A stretch of 13,041 nt of DNA from JAVBLV01 sp031553195. Its GTDB lineage: Bacteria; Bacteroidota; Bacteroidia; Bacteroidales; P3. Shown piece by piece: positions 7,109-13,041 of the stretch. The position numbers and the translations under genes are program-made. Each line of letters starts with the position of its first letter. Position 1 is the first letter of the stretch. The stretch spans positions 1 through 13,041 of the forward strand of contig JAVBLV010000112.1 of NCBI GenBank assembly GCA_031553195.1, given 5' to 3'. The notes under the pieces were generated by a model. That model saw nothing but the letters and a program-made list of their open reading frames with translations, ran no database searches and was not told the origin of the DNA.

Positions 7109-7270
7109 AGTAATTGTTTAAAATTTTATGGAAAAGATTTTGAGAGATAAAAACAGCAAGTTTGCAGGCGGGATTTTTTAAGAATAGTAGCGCTATTGGG
7201 TAAAAATTCCGACAAAAAAGAACGTTTTTAAATCCAAAATACTTCATGGAAAAATTTTTAAACAGTTACT
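7109..7270. repeat. MITE-like palindromic repeat, copy 2
   Basis: This is the second copy of the repeat at 3165-3321, in the same orientation, about 162 bp. Its ends are AGTAATTGTTTAAA and the near-complement TTTAAACAGTTACT (13 of 14 bases pair). They differ from the ends of copy 1 yet remain complementary to each other. Blocks shared exactly with copy 1 include TTTGCAGGCGGGATTTTT, the centre AATAGTAGCGCTATT and AAAATACTTCAT. In the direction of the flanking genes it lies downstream of the lipoprotein pair and upstream of the sigma gene, so it may sit in a 3' or 5' untranslated region. Confidence 0.85.
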
Positions 7271-7306
7271 TAATTGTATCCTCGATTAAACAATAATAAA
7301 TGCGTT

Positions 7307-7328
7307 TTGATTTGCAATTAAAAATCAA
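7307..7328 (-). terminator. weak inverted repeat after the lipoprotein operon
   Basis: TTGATTT (7307-7313) and AAATCAA (7322-7328) form a perfect 7-bp stem about 57 bases beyond the stop of the DUF799 gene. The stem is all A/T apart from one G-C pair and no T-run follows on the minus strand, so termination is uncertain. Confidence 0.25.
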
Positions 7329-7384
7329 TAATTTAAAACCAAAAAAGATTGGGAGTAGTATCAAAAATCAATTAAAGATCCGGA

Positions 7385-8242
7385 TTAAAAAAGGAAACAT
7401 TCTTGTTCAAACTTTTCCAGCGGAATCTTGATTACAGAAACCGTGCCAAGTTCGTCCAATGAATATTCCAAACAATCGGGATAAGCATTTTTGTTCTGAT
7501 CTTTATCAAAGTCTTTGGCAAATTTGCCTACGGGAAGATTGGCCAAAACATAATTATTAATTTGATTAAATAACAAAATGCGTTGCGCCAATTCGTTAGA
7601 TACATTGAGTTTAGACGCCAACGACCGAACGGGAGGCTGTACGTTCAAAGCTCCGTTTGAAGAAATGGAAATTTCTTTTTTCCCTTTCACCCAAATTTGA
7701 AAGATCGTATTATTTGTTCGTGCGGACTTGAGCTGATAATGTACGTAAACAGACCAATTTTCAGGGTTTTCTTTCCATGCAAAAATAGTTGTAAACAAGA
7801 TAGCGTCAATATCGTACAAACTGGAAAACGAAACTAATGTCAGCGAATCGTTCTTCAAATTTTCGCTATTGGTTACATTTTTTGCTTTCAATATTTCCGT
7901 AGCAGAAAAGTCTTGAATAACATAATATCCCAAATGGGTTAACGGAAGATAAATTCCTTGATGAAAATAGGTATTTGCCTGATTGATCTCATCATTATAA
8001 AGGCTGTTTTTCTTTTTCGTTTTCTCTTGGCTAACGTCTTTTCGTTGACATTTATCGATGGTGTTGGCAACCAATATCACAGCCGGTTTTTCTTCATAAA
8101 TGCCTTTATAACGCACCGCCTTTTTTTGAGTATCGCAACCACAAAAAACATATCCCGCCAAAAGCAAGAAGATAAGAAACAATTTTTTCCACGAAAGGGT
8201 TAGAATAAAATAATTCCTGCAATTTAAGTGCGTTGGGTTCAT
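7385..8242 (-). CDS. DUF799 (GNA1162-family) putative lipoprotein
   Basis: The product is 285 residues with an N-terminal hydrophobic signal (about 20-35) ending at Cys36 in the sequence YVFCGC, a lipoprotein-like site with an unusual Phe at -3. The body resembles the GNA1162/DUF799 family: an opening VILVANTIDK strand, a LTHLGYYVIQDF block, and the DIDAILFTTIFAW...WSVYVHYQLKSA core. It is somewhat longer than most relatives because of extra charged segments. The family is envelope-associated with no settled biochemical role and is usually encoded with a DUF4810 protein and a CsgG-like lipoprotein. Its ATG overlaps the TGA of the upstream DUF4810 gene by four bases (ATGA, 8239-8242), a sign of translational coupling. 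No CsgG-like gene is adjacent. Confidence 0.75.
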   Translation of the reverse strand: MNPTHLNCRNYFILTLSWKKLFLIFLLLAGYVFCGCDTQKKAVRYKGIYEEKPAVILVANTIDKCQRKDVSQEKTKKKNSLYNDEINQANTYFHQGIYLPLTHLGYYVIQDFSATEILKAKNVTNSENLKNDSLTLVSFSSLYDIDAILFTTIFAWKENPENWSVYVHYQLKSARTNNTIFQIWVKGKKEISISSNGALNVQPPVRSLASKLNVSNELAQRILLFNQINNYVLANLPVGKFAKDFDKDQNKNAYPDCLEYSLDELGTVSVIKIPLEKFEQECFLF

Positions 8243-8604
8243 TTTTGCAAAGTATTTTTCAGAAATTCAACATATTTTTGAGACTCGGGAAAAAGTTTTA
8301 TTTCTTCGTTGAATTGTTTTTTGGCTTCTTCATTTTTCCCTGCCTTTATAAGCAATATGGCGTAATCGGCATGTAGTCCTGGAATGGGATTGTCATCATT
8401 ATTTCTCACCGCGCTACGGTATTGAGATAAAAGGAGGTTCAACGTTTCCGGACTTGGCTGCGAAAGATAATTTACCGTAACGTCGGGTCTTTTGGTAATT
8501 CCTAACTCGCTGGAGCAGGAGGTAAGCAGTAATCCGCTTATTCCTACGCCAAAAATCAAAGGCAAGAATCTCGGAAATGATTGCCGTAAATTATTTTTTT
8601 TCAT
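8239..8604 (-). CDS. DUF4810 domain lipoprotein
   Basis: This small outer-membrane-type lipoprotein has 121 residues. The signal peptide has a basic N-terminus, a hydrophobic core (about 13-27) and a good lipobox, LTSC, with Cys30 as the acylated residue. The C-terminal half matches DUF4810: PGLHADYAILLIKAGKNEEAKKQFNEEIKLFPES, a TPR-like helical pair ending in the family's characteristic K-L-F-P-E-S. Relatives sit in a three-gene set with CsgG/HfaB-like and DUF799 lipoproteins. Here only the DUF799 partner is present, overlapping by four bases downstream. lnt ends 70 bases upstream. A TACCTTTG -7-like site in that gap suggests the pair has its own promoter. Confidence 0.8.
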   Translation of the reverse strand: MKKNNLRQSFPRFLPLIFGVGISGLLLTSCSSELGITKRPDVTVNYLSQPSPETLNLLLSQYRSAVRNNDDNPIPGLHADYAILLIKAGKNEEAKKQFNEEIKLFPESQKYVEFLKNTLQK

Positions 8605-8659
8605 ATCACTTTTGAATAACCAAATAATAATTCCCTTTTCGACTGGGATATCTTCTGTA

Positions 8660-8667
8660 CAAAGGTA
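8660..8667 (-). promoter_or_regulatory. -7-like element (TACCTTTG) for the lipoprotein pair
   Basis: On the minus strand this reads TACCTTTG, an exact match to TAnnTTTG, about 56 bases upstream of the DUF4810 ATG and just past the lnt stop. No TTTG is found at the expected -33 position, so the promoter is only half supported. Confidence 0.4.
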
Positions 8668-8674
8668 ATAAAAA

Positions 8675-10321
8675 TCAACTATTTTGTACCTTTTTTGATT
8701 TTTTTCCGGCCTTAATTTTCTTCAATCGATAATTAACGAATGTAATTAAAAATAAAAATCCCATGCAAACCAGCGCCAGACGTCCGAGATAATCGCCGTA
8801 ACGGGCATAAAATGTAATAATATTATTCCTGTATATTTCTTGTTTAATAACAGCGGGTTCCCAATAACGGGTTTTTTGCATAACTTCTCCTTTTGGGGAA
8901 ATAAAAGCTGAAATTCCTGTGTTGGCCGAACGGGCAATCCATTTCCGGAATTCAACGGCTCGAAGCCGGGCATATTGCATATGTTGCCGGTGGCCGGGCG
9001 TATCTTTCCACCAGGCGTCGTTGGTAATAATAAACAATAATTCCGCTCCTTGGCGCATATATCGTGAAACATAGTCGCCATAGATAGATTCGTAACAAAT
9101 TACGGTGGCTATTTTCGCATCGGAACGCGGAGATTTAAAAAGAATACGCTCTTTGTCCCTACCCAAAGAACCGACAGTTCCTCCCAAATTGAGGGCCAAC
9201 TTATCCATGAACGGAATATACTTTATATAAGGCATAATTTCTACGCCAGGAGTTAATTTTGACTTATGGAGCCATTGGTAATTATTGCTCCCGTCGATAA
9301 GCATGGCGGTGTTATAAGATACGTAAAAATGTCCGGGATCGTTCCTGAACGCCCTCATTGCATCGTATTCCTCCCCTAGAGGAACCATCATACGGGTGGG
9401 CATACCTGCAATAAAAGAAAGTTTCGGATATTGTGAGACGAATTCTTTGACCCTATTGATACTCGGAGAACTATCTATTTCATGTTCCCAAATATAGTCC
9501 TGGATGCAACTTTCGGGAGCAATAACAAACGTTGTATTGCTATCTGCTTTTTGTGCCGCCAGCGTTAATATGCGTTCCGTTAAAACCATAGGAGGCAAGT
9601 CATATTGTTCCTCGTAAGGTTCTGTGTTGGGCTGCACGGCGATTACTTCGCAGGGAATTGCATCTTTCGGATCTTTGTACGAATAATACATAACCAACGA
9701 AATACTTATCGGGATAATGATTGCCGCCGCAAGCGATATGATCCAAGTTAATTGAATTTTTTTCTCTTTTTTCTGAATAAAAGACTTGATAACCTCTAGT
9801 AAAAGGATATTAGAAAGAAGTATCCACAAGGTACCTCCCAATACTCCGGTAAATTGATACCACTGAACCAACTGAGGTACATTTGCAAAGCCGTTCCCTA
9901 AAGTAAGCCATGGCCAGGAAACATCCCAATTCATATGAAAAAACTCAAATCCTATCCAATAGACCGGCAAAGCAAAATAACCGCCTTTCCCGTTATAAAG
10001 CCGTTTTCTTGTGTAATGGTACAGCTGAAAAGCTGTCGACATTAACAACGCATTTAAGGTAAAGGCCAATAAAGCCACCGGAGTGCTATTCCATACCCAA
10101 TAAGTCGTCCATACATTCCATATTAAAAATGGCAGATATGAATAACATAGTCCTGCAAAACGTCCAAAGCGGTTAGTCTTATCATTTACAATATAGTCTT
10201 GTACCCACAATAAAGGAAGAAATGCAACCAACAAAAGAGGAGAAAACCCTTTGTCGGGCCAAGACAATCCAAGAAGTATGCCTGTTAGACAAGCAATCAG
10301 AATTAATTTGTATTTTTTCAT
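8675..10321 (-). CDS. lnt: apolipoprotein N-acyltransferase
   Basis: Lnt is the inner-membrane enzyme that adds the third acyl chain to the N-terminal Cys of lipoproteins, taking it from phospholipid. The 548-residue product has a multi-pass membrane part (about 1-215, opening LILIACLTGILLGLSWP) and a nitrilase-like (CN-hydrolase) domain (about 223-510). The catalytic triad can be placed by motif: Glu270 in VIAPESC, Lys353 in WLHKSKLTPGVE, Cys409 in ATVICYES. The family blocks FIITNDAWW and QHMQYARLRAVEFRKWIARSANTG follow. A final membrane segment lies at about 515-535 and the tail is Lys-rich. The length is usual for the family. The enzyme's substrates would include the two lipoproteins encoded just downstream, though a possible separate promoter at 8660 argues against a strict operon. 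The gene appears intact. Confidence 0.95.
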   Translation of the reverse strand: MKKYKLILIACLTGILLGLSWPDKGFSPLLLVAFLPLLWVQDYIVNDKTNRFGRFAGLCYSYLPFLIWNVWTTYWVWNSTPVALLAFTLNALLMSTAFQLYHYTRKRLYNGKGGYFALPVYWIGFEFFHMNWDVSWPWLTLGNGFANVPQLVQWYQFTGVLGGTLWILLSNILLLEVIKSFIQKKEKKIQLTWIISLAAAIIIPISISLVMYYSYKDPKDAIPCEVIAVQPNTEPYEEQYDLPPMVLTERILTLAAQKADSNTTFVIAPESCIQDYIWEHEIDSSPSINRVKEFVSQYPKLSFIAGMPTRMMVPLGEEYDAMRAFRNDPGHFYVSYNTAMLIDGSNNYQWLHKSKLTPGVEIMPYIKYIPFMDKLALNLGGTVGSLGRDKERILFKSPRSDAKIATVICYESIYGDYVSRYMRQGAELLFIITNDAWWKDTPGHRQHMQYARLRAVEFRKWIARSANTGISAFISPKGEVMQKTRYWEPAVIKQEIYRNNIITFYARYGDYLGRLALVCMGFLFLITFVNYRLKKIKAGKKSKKVQNS

Positions 10322-10666
10322 TTATTTACTGAGATATAAATATTTGCGTTTCCCCAAAGCCAATGCAAAATTTGAAAGTTTTAAATGAAATCCGGCAAAT
10401 CGCTCCATAAAACGAAACGACAATTCTATGACATTATAAACCAACGCATTGAAATAAATAAAATGCTCCTTTTTTCAATCATACAAAGTTCGGAAAGAAT
10501 CTGTAATATTTTAGAACTATTCGAATCTTTTGCAAAATTTTGAAGATAGAATAACCTCTATGCAACTATCACGTAAAAATAACATTATCATCTTATTATT
10601 AAAATATTGGCTTAAAATAAATTCAAAATCTTTCTTTAAACGATTTTATCCAATCAGATCAAACTT
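10322..10666. other. 345-base gap between lnt and the cyclo-ligase gene
   Basis: Both flanking genes are on the minus strand. No coding sequence is convincing. A plus-strand frame of 61 codons (10530-10715) runs into the cyclo-ligase gene, has no recognisable domain and is not called. Apart from the weak candidate lnt promoter at 10366-10399, I see only AT-rich sequence with short chance palindromes such as TTTTGCAAAA. Confidence 0.5.
10366..10399 (-). promoter_or_regulatory. candidate lnt promoter
   Basis: Reading the minus strand, TTTG (10396-10399) is followed after 22 bases by AAATTTTG (10366-10373), one mismatch from TAnnTTTG. Spacing is one base above the usual range. It would give a leader of roughly 40 nt to the lnt ATG. 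This is a weak match. Confidence 0.3.
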
Positions 10667-11221
10667 TCAAAAAGTATCGAAAATAACTTCATCCATTTTA
10701 ATATCAAATGGTTGAACCGGAATGAATTCCAAAAATTGAAAATGAAAACATACGCCTATTTTATAAACCGGAACCGATGTTAGAAAATGATCATAATAAC
10801 CTTTCCCTCTGCCCATACGATTGTTTTCCTTGTCGAAAGCTATGCCGGGGATTATTGCCAAATCAATGGATTCTAAATTGGTAAAATTTTCTCCGGTAGG
10901 CTCAAACAGACCGAAAGATCCGTTGGTTTCCATATTTTCAATTCCTGAAAATTTCTTCAACTCAAGTATATCCCCTTTTATGCAAGGAAGAATTATACTC
11001 CTTTCTTTATGCCATTTTTGAATGAAGTCGTGCGTGTAAACTTCGTCGTCCATCGACCAATACAGCATGACGACTTTTGCATTTAAAAAAACGGGCTTGT
11101 TCTCAAGTTGAGGCCAAATTAGAGCAGAGCGCGATATTTTTTCTGTTTTCGAGAATAGGCTCTTGCGTTTCTTTATTTCTTGCCGTAATTCTTTTTTTTG
11201 CGTTGCGATATCAATATCCAT
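10667..11221 (-). CDS. fau: 5-formyltetrahydrofolate cyclo-ligase
   Basis: This cytoplasmic enzyme performs ATP-dependent conversion of 5-formyl-THF to 5,10-methenyl-THF, returning a storage or inhibitory folate to the C1 pool. The 184-residue product has family length. It has the basic N-terminal helix KKELRQEIKKRK (9-20), the central LYWSMDDEVYTH block (53-64), and the C-terminal signature IPGIAFDKENNRMGRGKGYYD (124-144), whose Gly/Arg-rich loop binds the ATP phosphates. A well-formed promoter lies upstream in the region shared with the divergent mnmE. The symbol fau (ygfA, MTHFS) follows the enterobacterial name. Confidence 0.92.
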   Translation of the reverse strand: MDIDIATQKKELRQEIKKRKSLFSKTEKISRSALIWPQLENKPVFLNAKVVMLYWSMDDEVYTHDFIQKWHKERSIILPCIKGDILELKKFSGIENMETNGSFGLFEPTGENFTNLESIDLAIIPGIAFDKENNRMGRGKGYYDHFLTSVPVYKIGVCFHFQFLEFIPVQPFDIKMDEVIFDTF

Positions 11222-11281
11222 TTGTTGGAATTAAATTACAAAAATCCACTTTTCAGAAAAATTTATTGATCTTTATTACTG

Positions 11282-11314
11282 CAAAATTACGATATCTATC
11301 GTAATTTCCCCAAA
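11282..11314 (-). promoter_or_regulatory. Bacteroidota-type promoter of the cyclo-ligase gene
   Basis: On the minus strand TTTG (11311-11314) is followed after 21 bases by TAATTTTG (11282-11289), matching the -33 and -7 consensus with standard spacing. Initiation near 11275 would give a leader of about 55 nt. Confidence 0.6.
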
Positions 11315-11378
11315 ACGCTTTGAAAGGTGTTATTTCTGATCTCAGAAACAAAGACTCTGCATTATCCGGAATTTTATA

Positions 11379-11410
11379 TTTGCCTTTTTTATCTTCATTT
11401 TGTACATTTG
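11379..11410 (+). promoter_or_regulatory. Bacteroidota-type promoter of mnmE
   Basis: TTTG (11379-11382) and TACATTTG (11403-11410) are separated by 20 bases, an exact match to the TTTG-N19-21-TAnnTTTG promoter. Transcription from about 11416 would begin downstream of the in-frame ATG at 11320, so it decides in favour of the mnmE start at 11428, with a leader of about 12 nt. Confidence 0.7.
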
Positions 11411-11427
11411 TAAAAAAACCAATCAAT

Positions 11428-12822
11428 ATGATCAATATTAACGATACTATTTGCGCATTAGCCACTCCTGCAGGGACTTCGGCCATTGCCGTTATTCGGA
11501 TTTCCGGCGAACAAGCCATTCATATTGTCGATAAATCTTTTCAGAATTCGACAAAAGAAAGAAATATTTTGTCAGACGCTAAAGGCTACTCTGCTCATTT
11601 CGGCAAATTCTACAATCGGGAAGAACTTATTGATGAGGTAATTGTAACTGTTTACAAAAAGCCTCATTCTTATACAGGCGAAAATTCGGCGGAAATTTCC
11701 TGCCATGGATCGACCTATATCCAGCAACAAATATTGCAAACCCTTATTCAAAACGGCGCACGTATGGCCAATGCCGGAGAATTCAGTTTGCGCGCATTTT
11801 TAAATGGCAAATTAGATCTTGTCCAAGCCGAAGCTGTTTCCGACCTGATTGAATCACAGTCTAAAAGTTCACATCAACTGGCATTGCAACAATTAAGAGG
11901 CGGCTACTCGGAAATGATACGGACTTTGCGTGAAAAATTTGTGGAATTTGCTTCTTTAATGGAATTGGAATTGGATTTTAGTGAAGAAGACGTAGAGTTT
12001 GCCGACCGTTTGGAATTACAAACCCTTTTGCAAAGGTTAGAAAATGAATTAACCCAACTGGTAGACTCTTTTGCATTGGGAAATGTATTAAAAACAGGGA
12101 TTCCTGTAGCCATAATAGGGAAACCGAATGTTGGAAAGTCAACATTGCTAAATGTATTGCTAAATGATGAAAGGGCCATTGTTTCGGATATTCCCGGAAC
12201 CACCCGCGACACCATAGAAGATACGCTCAACATCAAAGGAACCACCTTCCGTTTTATTGATACGGCCGGTATTCGTCACTCGGAAGACACTATTGAAAAT
12301 TATGGTATTGAACGCACTTATCAAGCGGTAGAAAAAGCGTCTATTATTTTGTATGTGGTAGATATCAGCCAAACCACCATTGAGGCATTGGAAGCAGATT
12401 TGCATGACCTTCAGCAACATGTTGATTTCAATAACAAGAAATTAATTATCATCGCCAATAAGATTGATTTATTGGACGAAACGCCTGCCCATTTTGTAGA
12501 ATGGAACCGTTATGAGTTGGTCTTCCTTTCTGCTAAACGTAAAGATACTATTTATTCTTTGGTTGAAACCTTGTTGCAATCCGTAACGCTCAATCAGGAA
12601 CCGGATAAAATATTGGTTTCTAACTTACGCCATTATGAAACCATGCAACGGGCCTTAATTGCCTTGGAAAAAATAAAAGAAGGAATGGGAAATGGCATTC
12701 CCGGCGACTTGCTGGCCATCGATATTCGAGATGCTTTGCAAGAATTGGGAAGCATCACCGGCGAAGTTACCAATGACGAAATTTTGGGAAATATATTCGG
12801 ACGGTTCTGTATTGGAAAATAA
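11428..12822 (+). CDS. mnmE: tRNA uridine-5-carboxymethylaminomethyl modification GTPase MnmE
   Basis: MnmE works with MnmG to add the carboxymethylaminomethyl group to the wobble uridine (U34) of certain tRNAs, using a formyl-folate derivative and GTP hydrolysis. The product is 464 residues from the ATG at 11428. The N-terminal folate-binding domain (1-118) begins DTICALATPAGTSAIAVIRISG. A helical domain (119-218 and about 380-464) surrounds the G domain, which has G1 GKPNVGKS (231-238), G2 TTR (258-260), G3 DTAG (278-281) and G4 NKID (344-347). The protein ends in the conserved catalytic-Cys motif FCIGK (Cys461). The frame is open upstream to an ATG at 11320, but those 36 residues match nothing in the family and lie before the promoter. 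The divergent neighbour also acts in C1-folate metabolism. A transposase fragment follows directly, and mnmE itself is complete. Confidence 0.96.
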   Translation: MININDTICALATPAGTSAIAVIRISGEQAIHIVDKSFQNSTKERNILSDAKGYSAHFGKFYNREELIDEVIVTVYKKPHSYTGENSAEISCHGSTYIQQQILQTLIQNGARMANAGEFSLRAFLNGKLDLVQAEAVSDLIESQSKSSHQLALQQLRGGYSEMIRTLREKFVEFASLMELELDFSEEDVEFADRLELQTLLQRLENELTQLVDSFALGNVLKTGIPVAIIGKPNVGKSTLLNVLLNDERAIVSDIPGTTRDTIEDTLNIKGTTFRFIDTAGIRHSEDTIENYGIERTYQAVEKASIILYVVDISQTTIEALEADLHDLQQHVDFNNKKLIIIANKIDLLDETPAHFVEWNRYELVFLSAKRKDTIYSLVETLLQSVTLNQEPDKILVSNLRHYETMQRALIALEKIKEGMGNGIPGDLLAIDIRDALQELGSITGEVTNDEILGNIFGRFCIGK

Positions 12823-12833
12823 CCCCTCTAACC

Positions 12834-13041
12834 AACCATGGTTTCAAATACCGCAAAATGGTTGCTATTCCTGGCAAATTGGATACTGCCAAGCAAAAGA
12901 AATGGTTCGAAGATGAACTGACTCCTATTATCAAAAAAGCCGAAAAGGGAGAGTTGGAATTGTTGTTTTGCGATGCAGCTCATTTCGTACTGTCCGCTTT
13001 CCTATGCATGATATGGAGCAGGATTACCGTCTTTCTCAAAA
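12834..13041 (+). pseudogene. IS630-family transposase fragment, 5'-truncated and cut by window edge
   Basis: From about 12834 a frame reads NHGFKYRKMVAIPGKLD, then a KQKKWFEDELTPIIKKAEKG stretch and LELLFCDAAHFVLSAF, and stays open to the window end. This is the start of the DDE catalytic region of IS630-type transposases. The linker with IPxKxDxxxQ is followed by the first catalytic Asp in the F-x-DAAHF motif, and the WSRITVFLK strand comes next. The N-terminal helix-turn-helix half (about 100 residues) is missing: mnmE ends only 11 bases before the homology begins. The fragment is therefore a remnant or a deletion product. Its 3' half lies outside the window. Confidence 0.75.

Larger units (their letters stand above)
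7015..7384. other. 370-base intergenic region containing palindromic repeat copy 2
   Basis: This gap lies between the sigma gene start and the end of the DUF799 lipoprotein gene, both on the minus strand. It contains the second palindromic repeat (7109-7270) and a small inverted repeat at 7307-7328. No protein-coding frame is supportable. No exact minus-strand TAnnTTTG promoter for the sigma gene was found in it. Confidence 0.6.

Noticed and set aside
10530..10715. 61-codon plus-strand open frame in the lnt/cyclo-ligase gap
   Set aside because: It overlaps the 3' end of a well-supported gene on the other strand, with no domain and no promoter match.
11320..11427. N-terminal extension of mnmE from the ATG at 11320
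   Set aside because: The 36 extra residues are not part of the MnmE family, and a consensus promoter lies inside them, so transcription starts downstream of that ATG.
1..13041. CRISPR array, tRNA/rRNA genes, phage or defence island
   Set aside because: No regularly spaced direct repeats, no tRNA-like clover-leaf sequence and no phage, Cas, restriction or toxin-antitoxin proteins were recognised on either strand.

Overview
This is an AT-rich window from a member of the Bacteroidota, most likely Bacteroidales. Four things point there: protein-level resemblance throughout; promoters of the Bacteroidota type (TTTG about 20 bases upstream of TAnnTTTG) at well-placed sites; almost no Shine-Dalgarno sequences; and lineage-typical genes (NqrA, an ECF sigma factor paired with a membrane protein ending in a gliding-motility/type IX secretion-type C-terminal domain). 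Genes are loosely spaced. Gene-free stretches, transposase remnants and a dispersed hairpin repeat give the impression of a genome that is shedding DNA. That impression is inference, and I cannot name a genus.

Layout. Bases 1-791 hold only a possible short transposase remnant and some palindromic or promoter-like motifs. A plus-strand block follows: nqrA (792-2150) without nqrB-F behind it, then an ABC exporter ATPase (2198-3118) and its NatB-like permease (3363-4685). The two exporter genes are separated by a 157-bp palindromic repeat and an 8-codon mini-ORF. A TrmH/SpoU-family RNA methyltransferase (4850-5383) ends convergently with a minus-strand pair: an ECF sigma factor (6439-7014) and a downstream single-pass membrane protein with a CHU_C domain (5418-6419). 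A second copy of the palindromic repeat lies upstream of the sigma gene (7109-7270).

Further along, on the minus strand, are two overlapping lipoprotein genes (DUF4810, 8239-8604; DUF799/GNA1162, 7385-8242), and upstream of them lnt (8675-10321), whose product would acylate lipoproteins. After a 345-base gap comes a 5-formyltetrahydrofolate cyclo-ligase gene (10667-11221, minus), divergent from mnmE (11428-12822, plus). A 5'-truncated IS630-type transposase fragment lies immediately after mnmE and runs off the window.

Themes. Most genes are housekeeping: tRNA/rRNA modification (mnmE, trmH-like), folate C1 metabolism, lipoprotein maturation and Na+ bioenergetics. The envelope theme is strong (Lnt, two lipoproteins, sigma plus membrane protein, ABC exporter). 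The most unusual structure is the pair of 157-162 bp near-full-length palindromes. They differ from each other at their ends and at one internal position, yet each copy stays self-complementary there. I saw no CRISPR array, tRNA, rRNA, phage gene or recognisable defence system.
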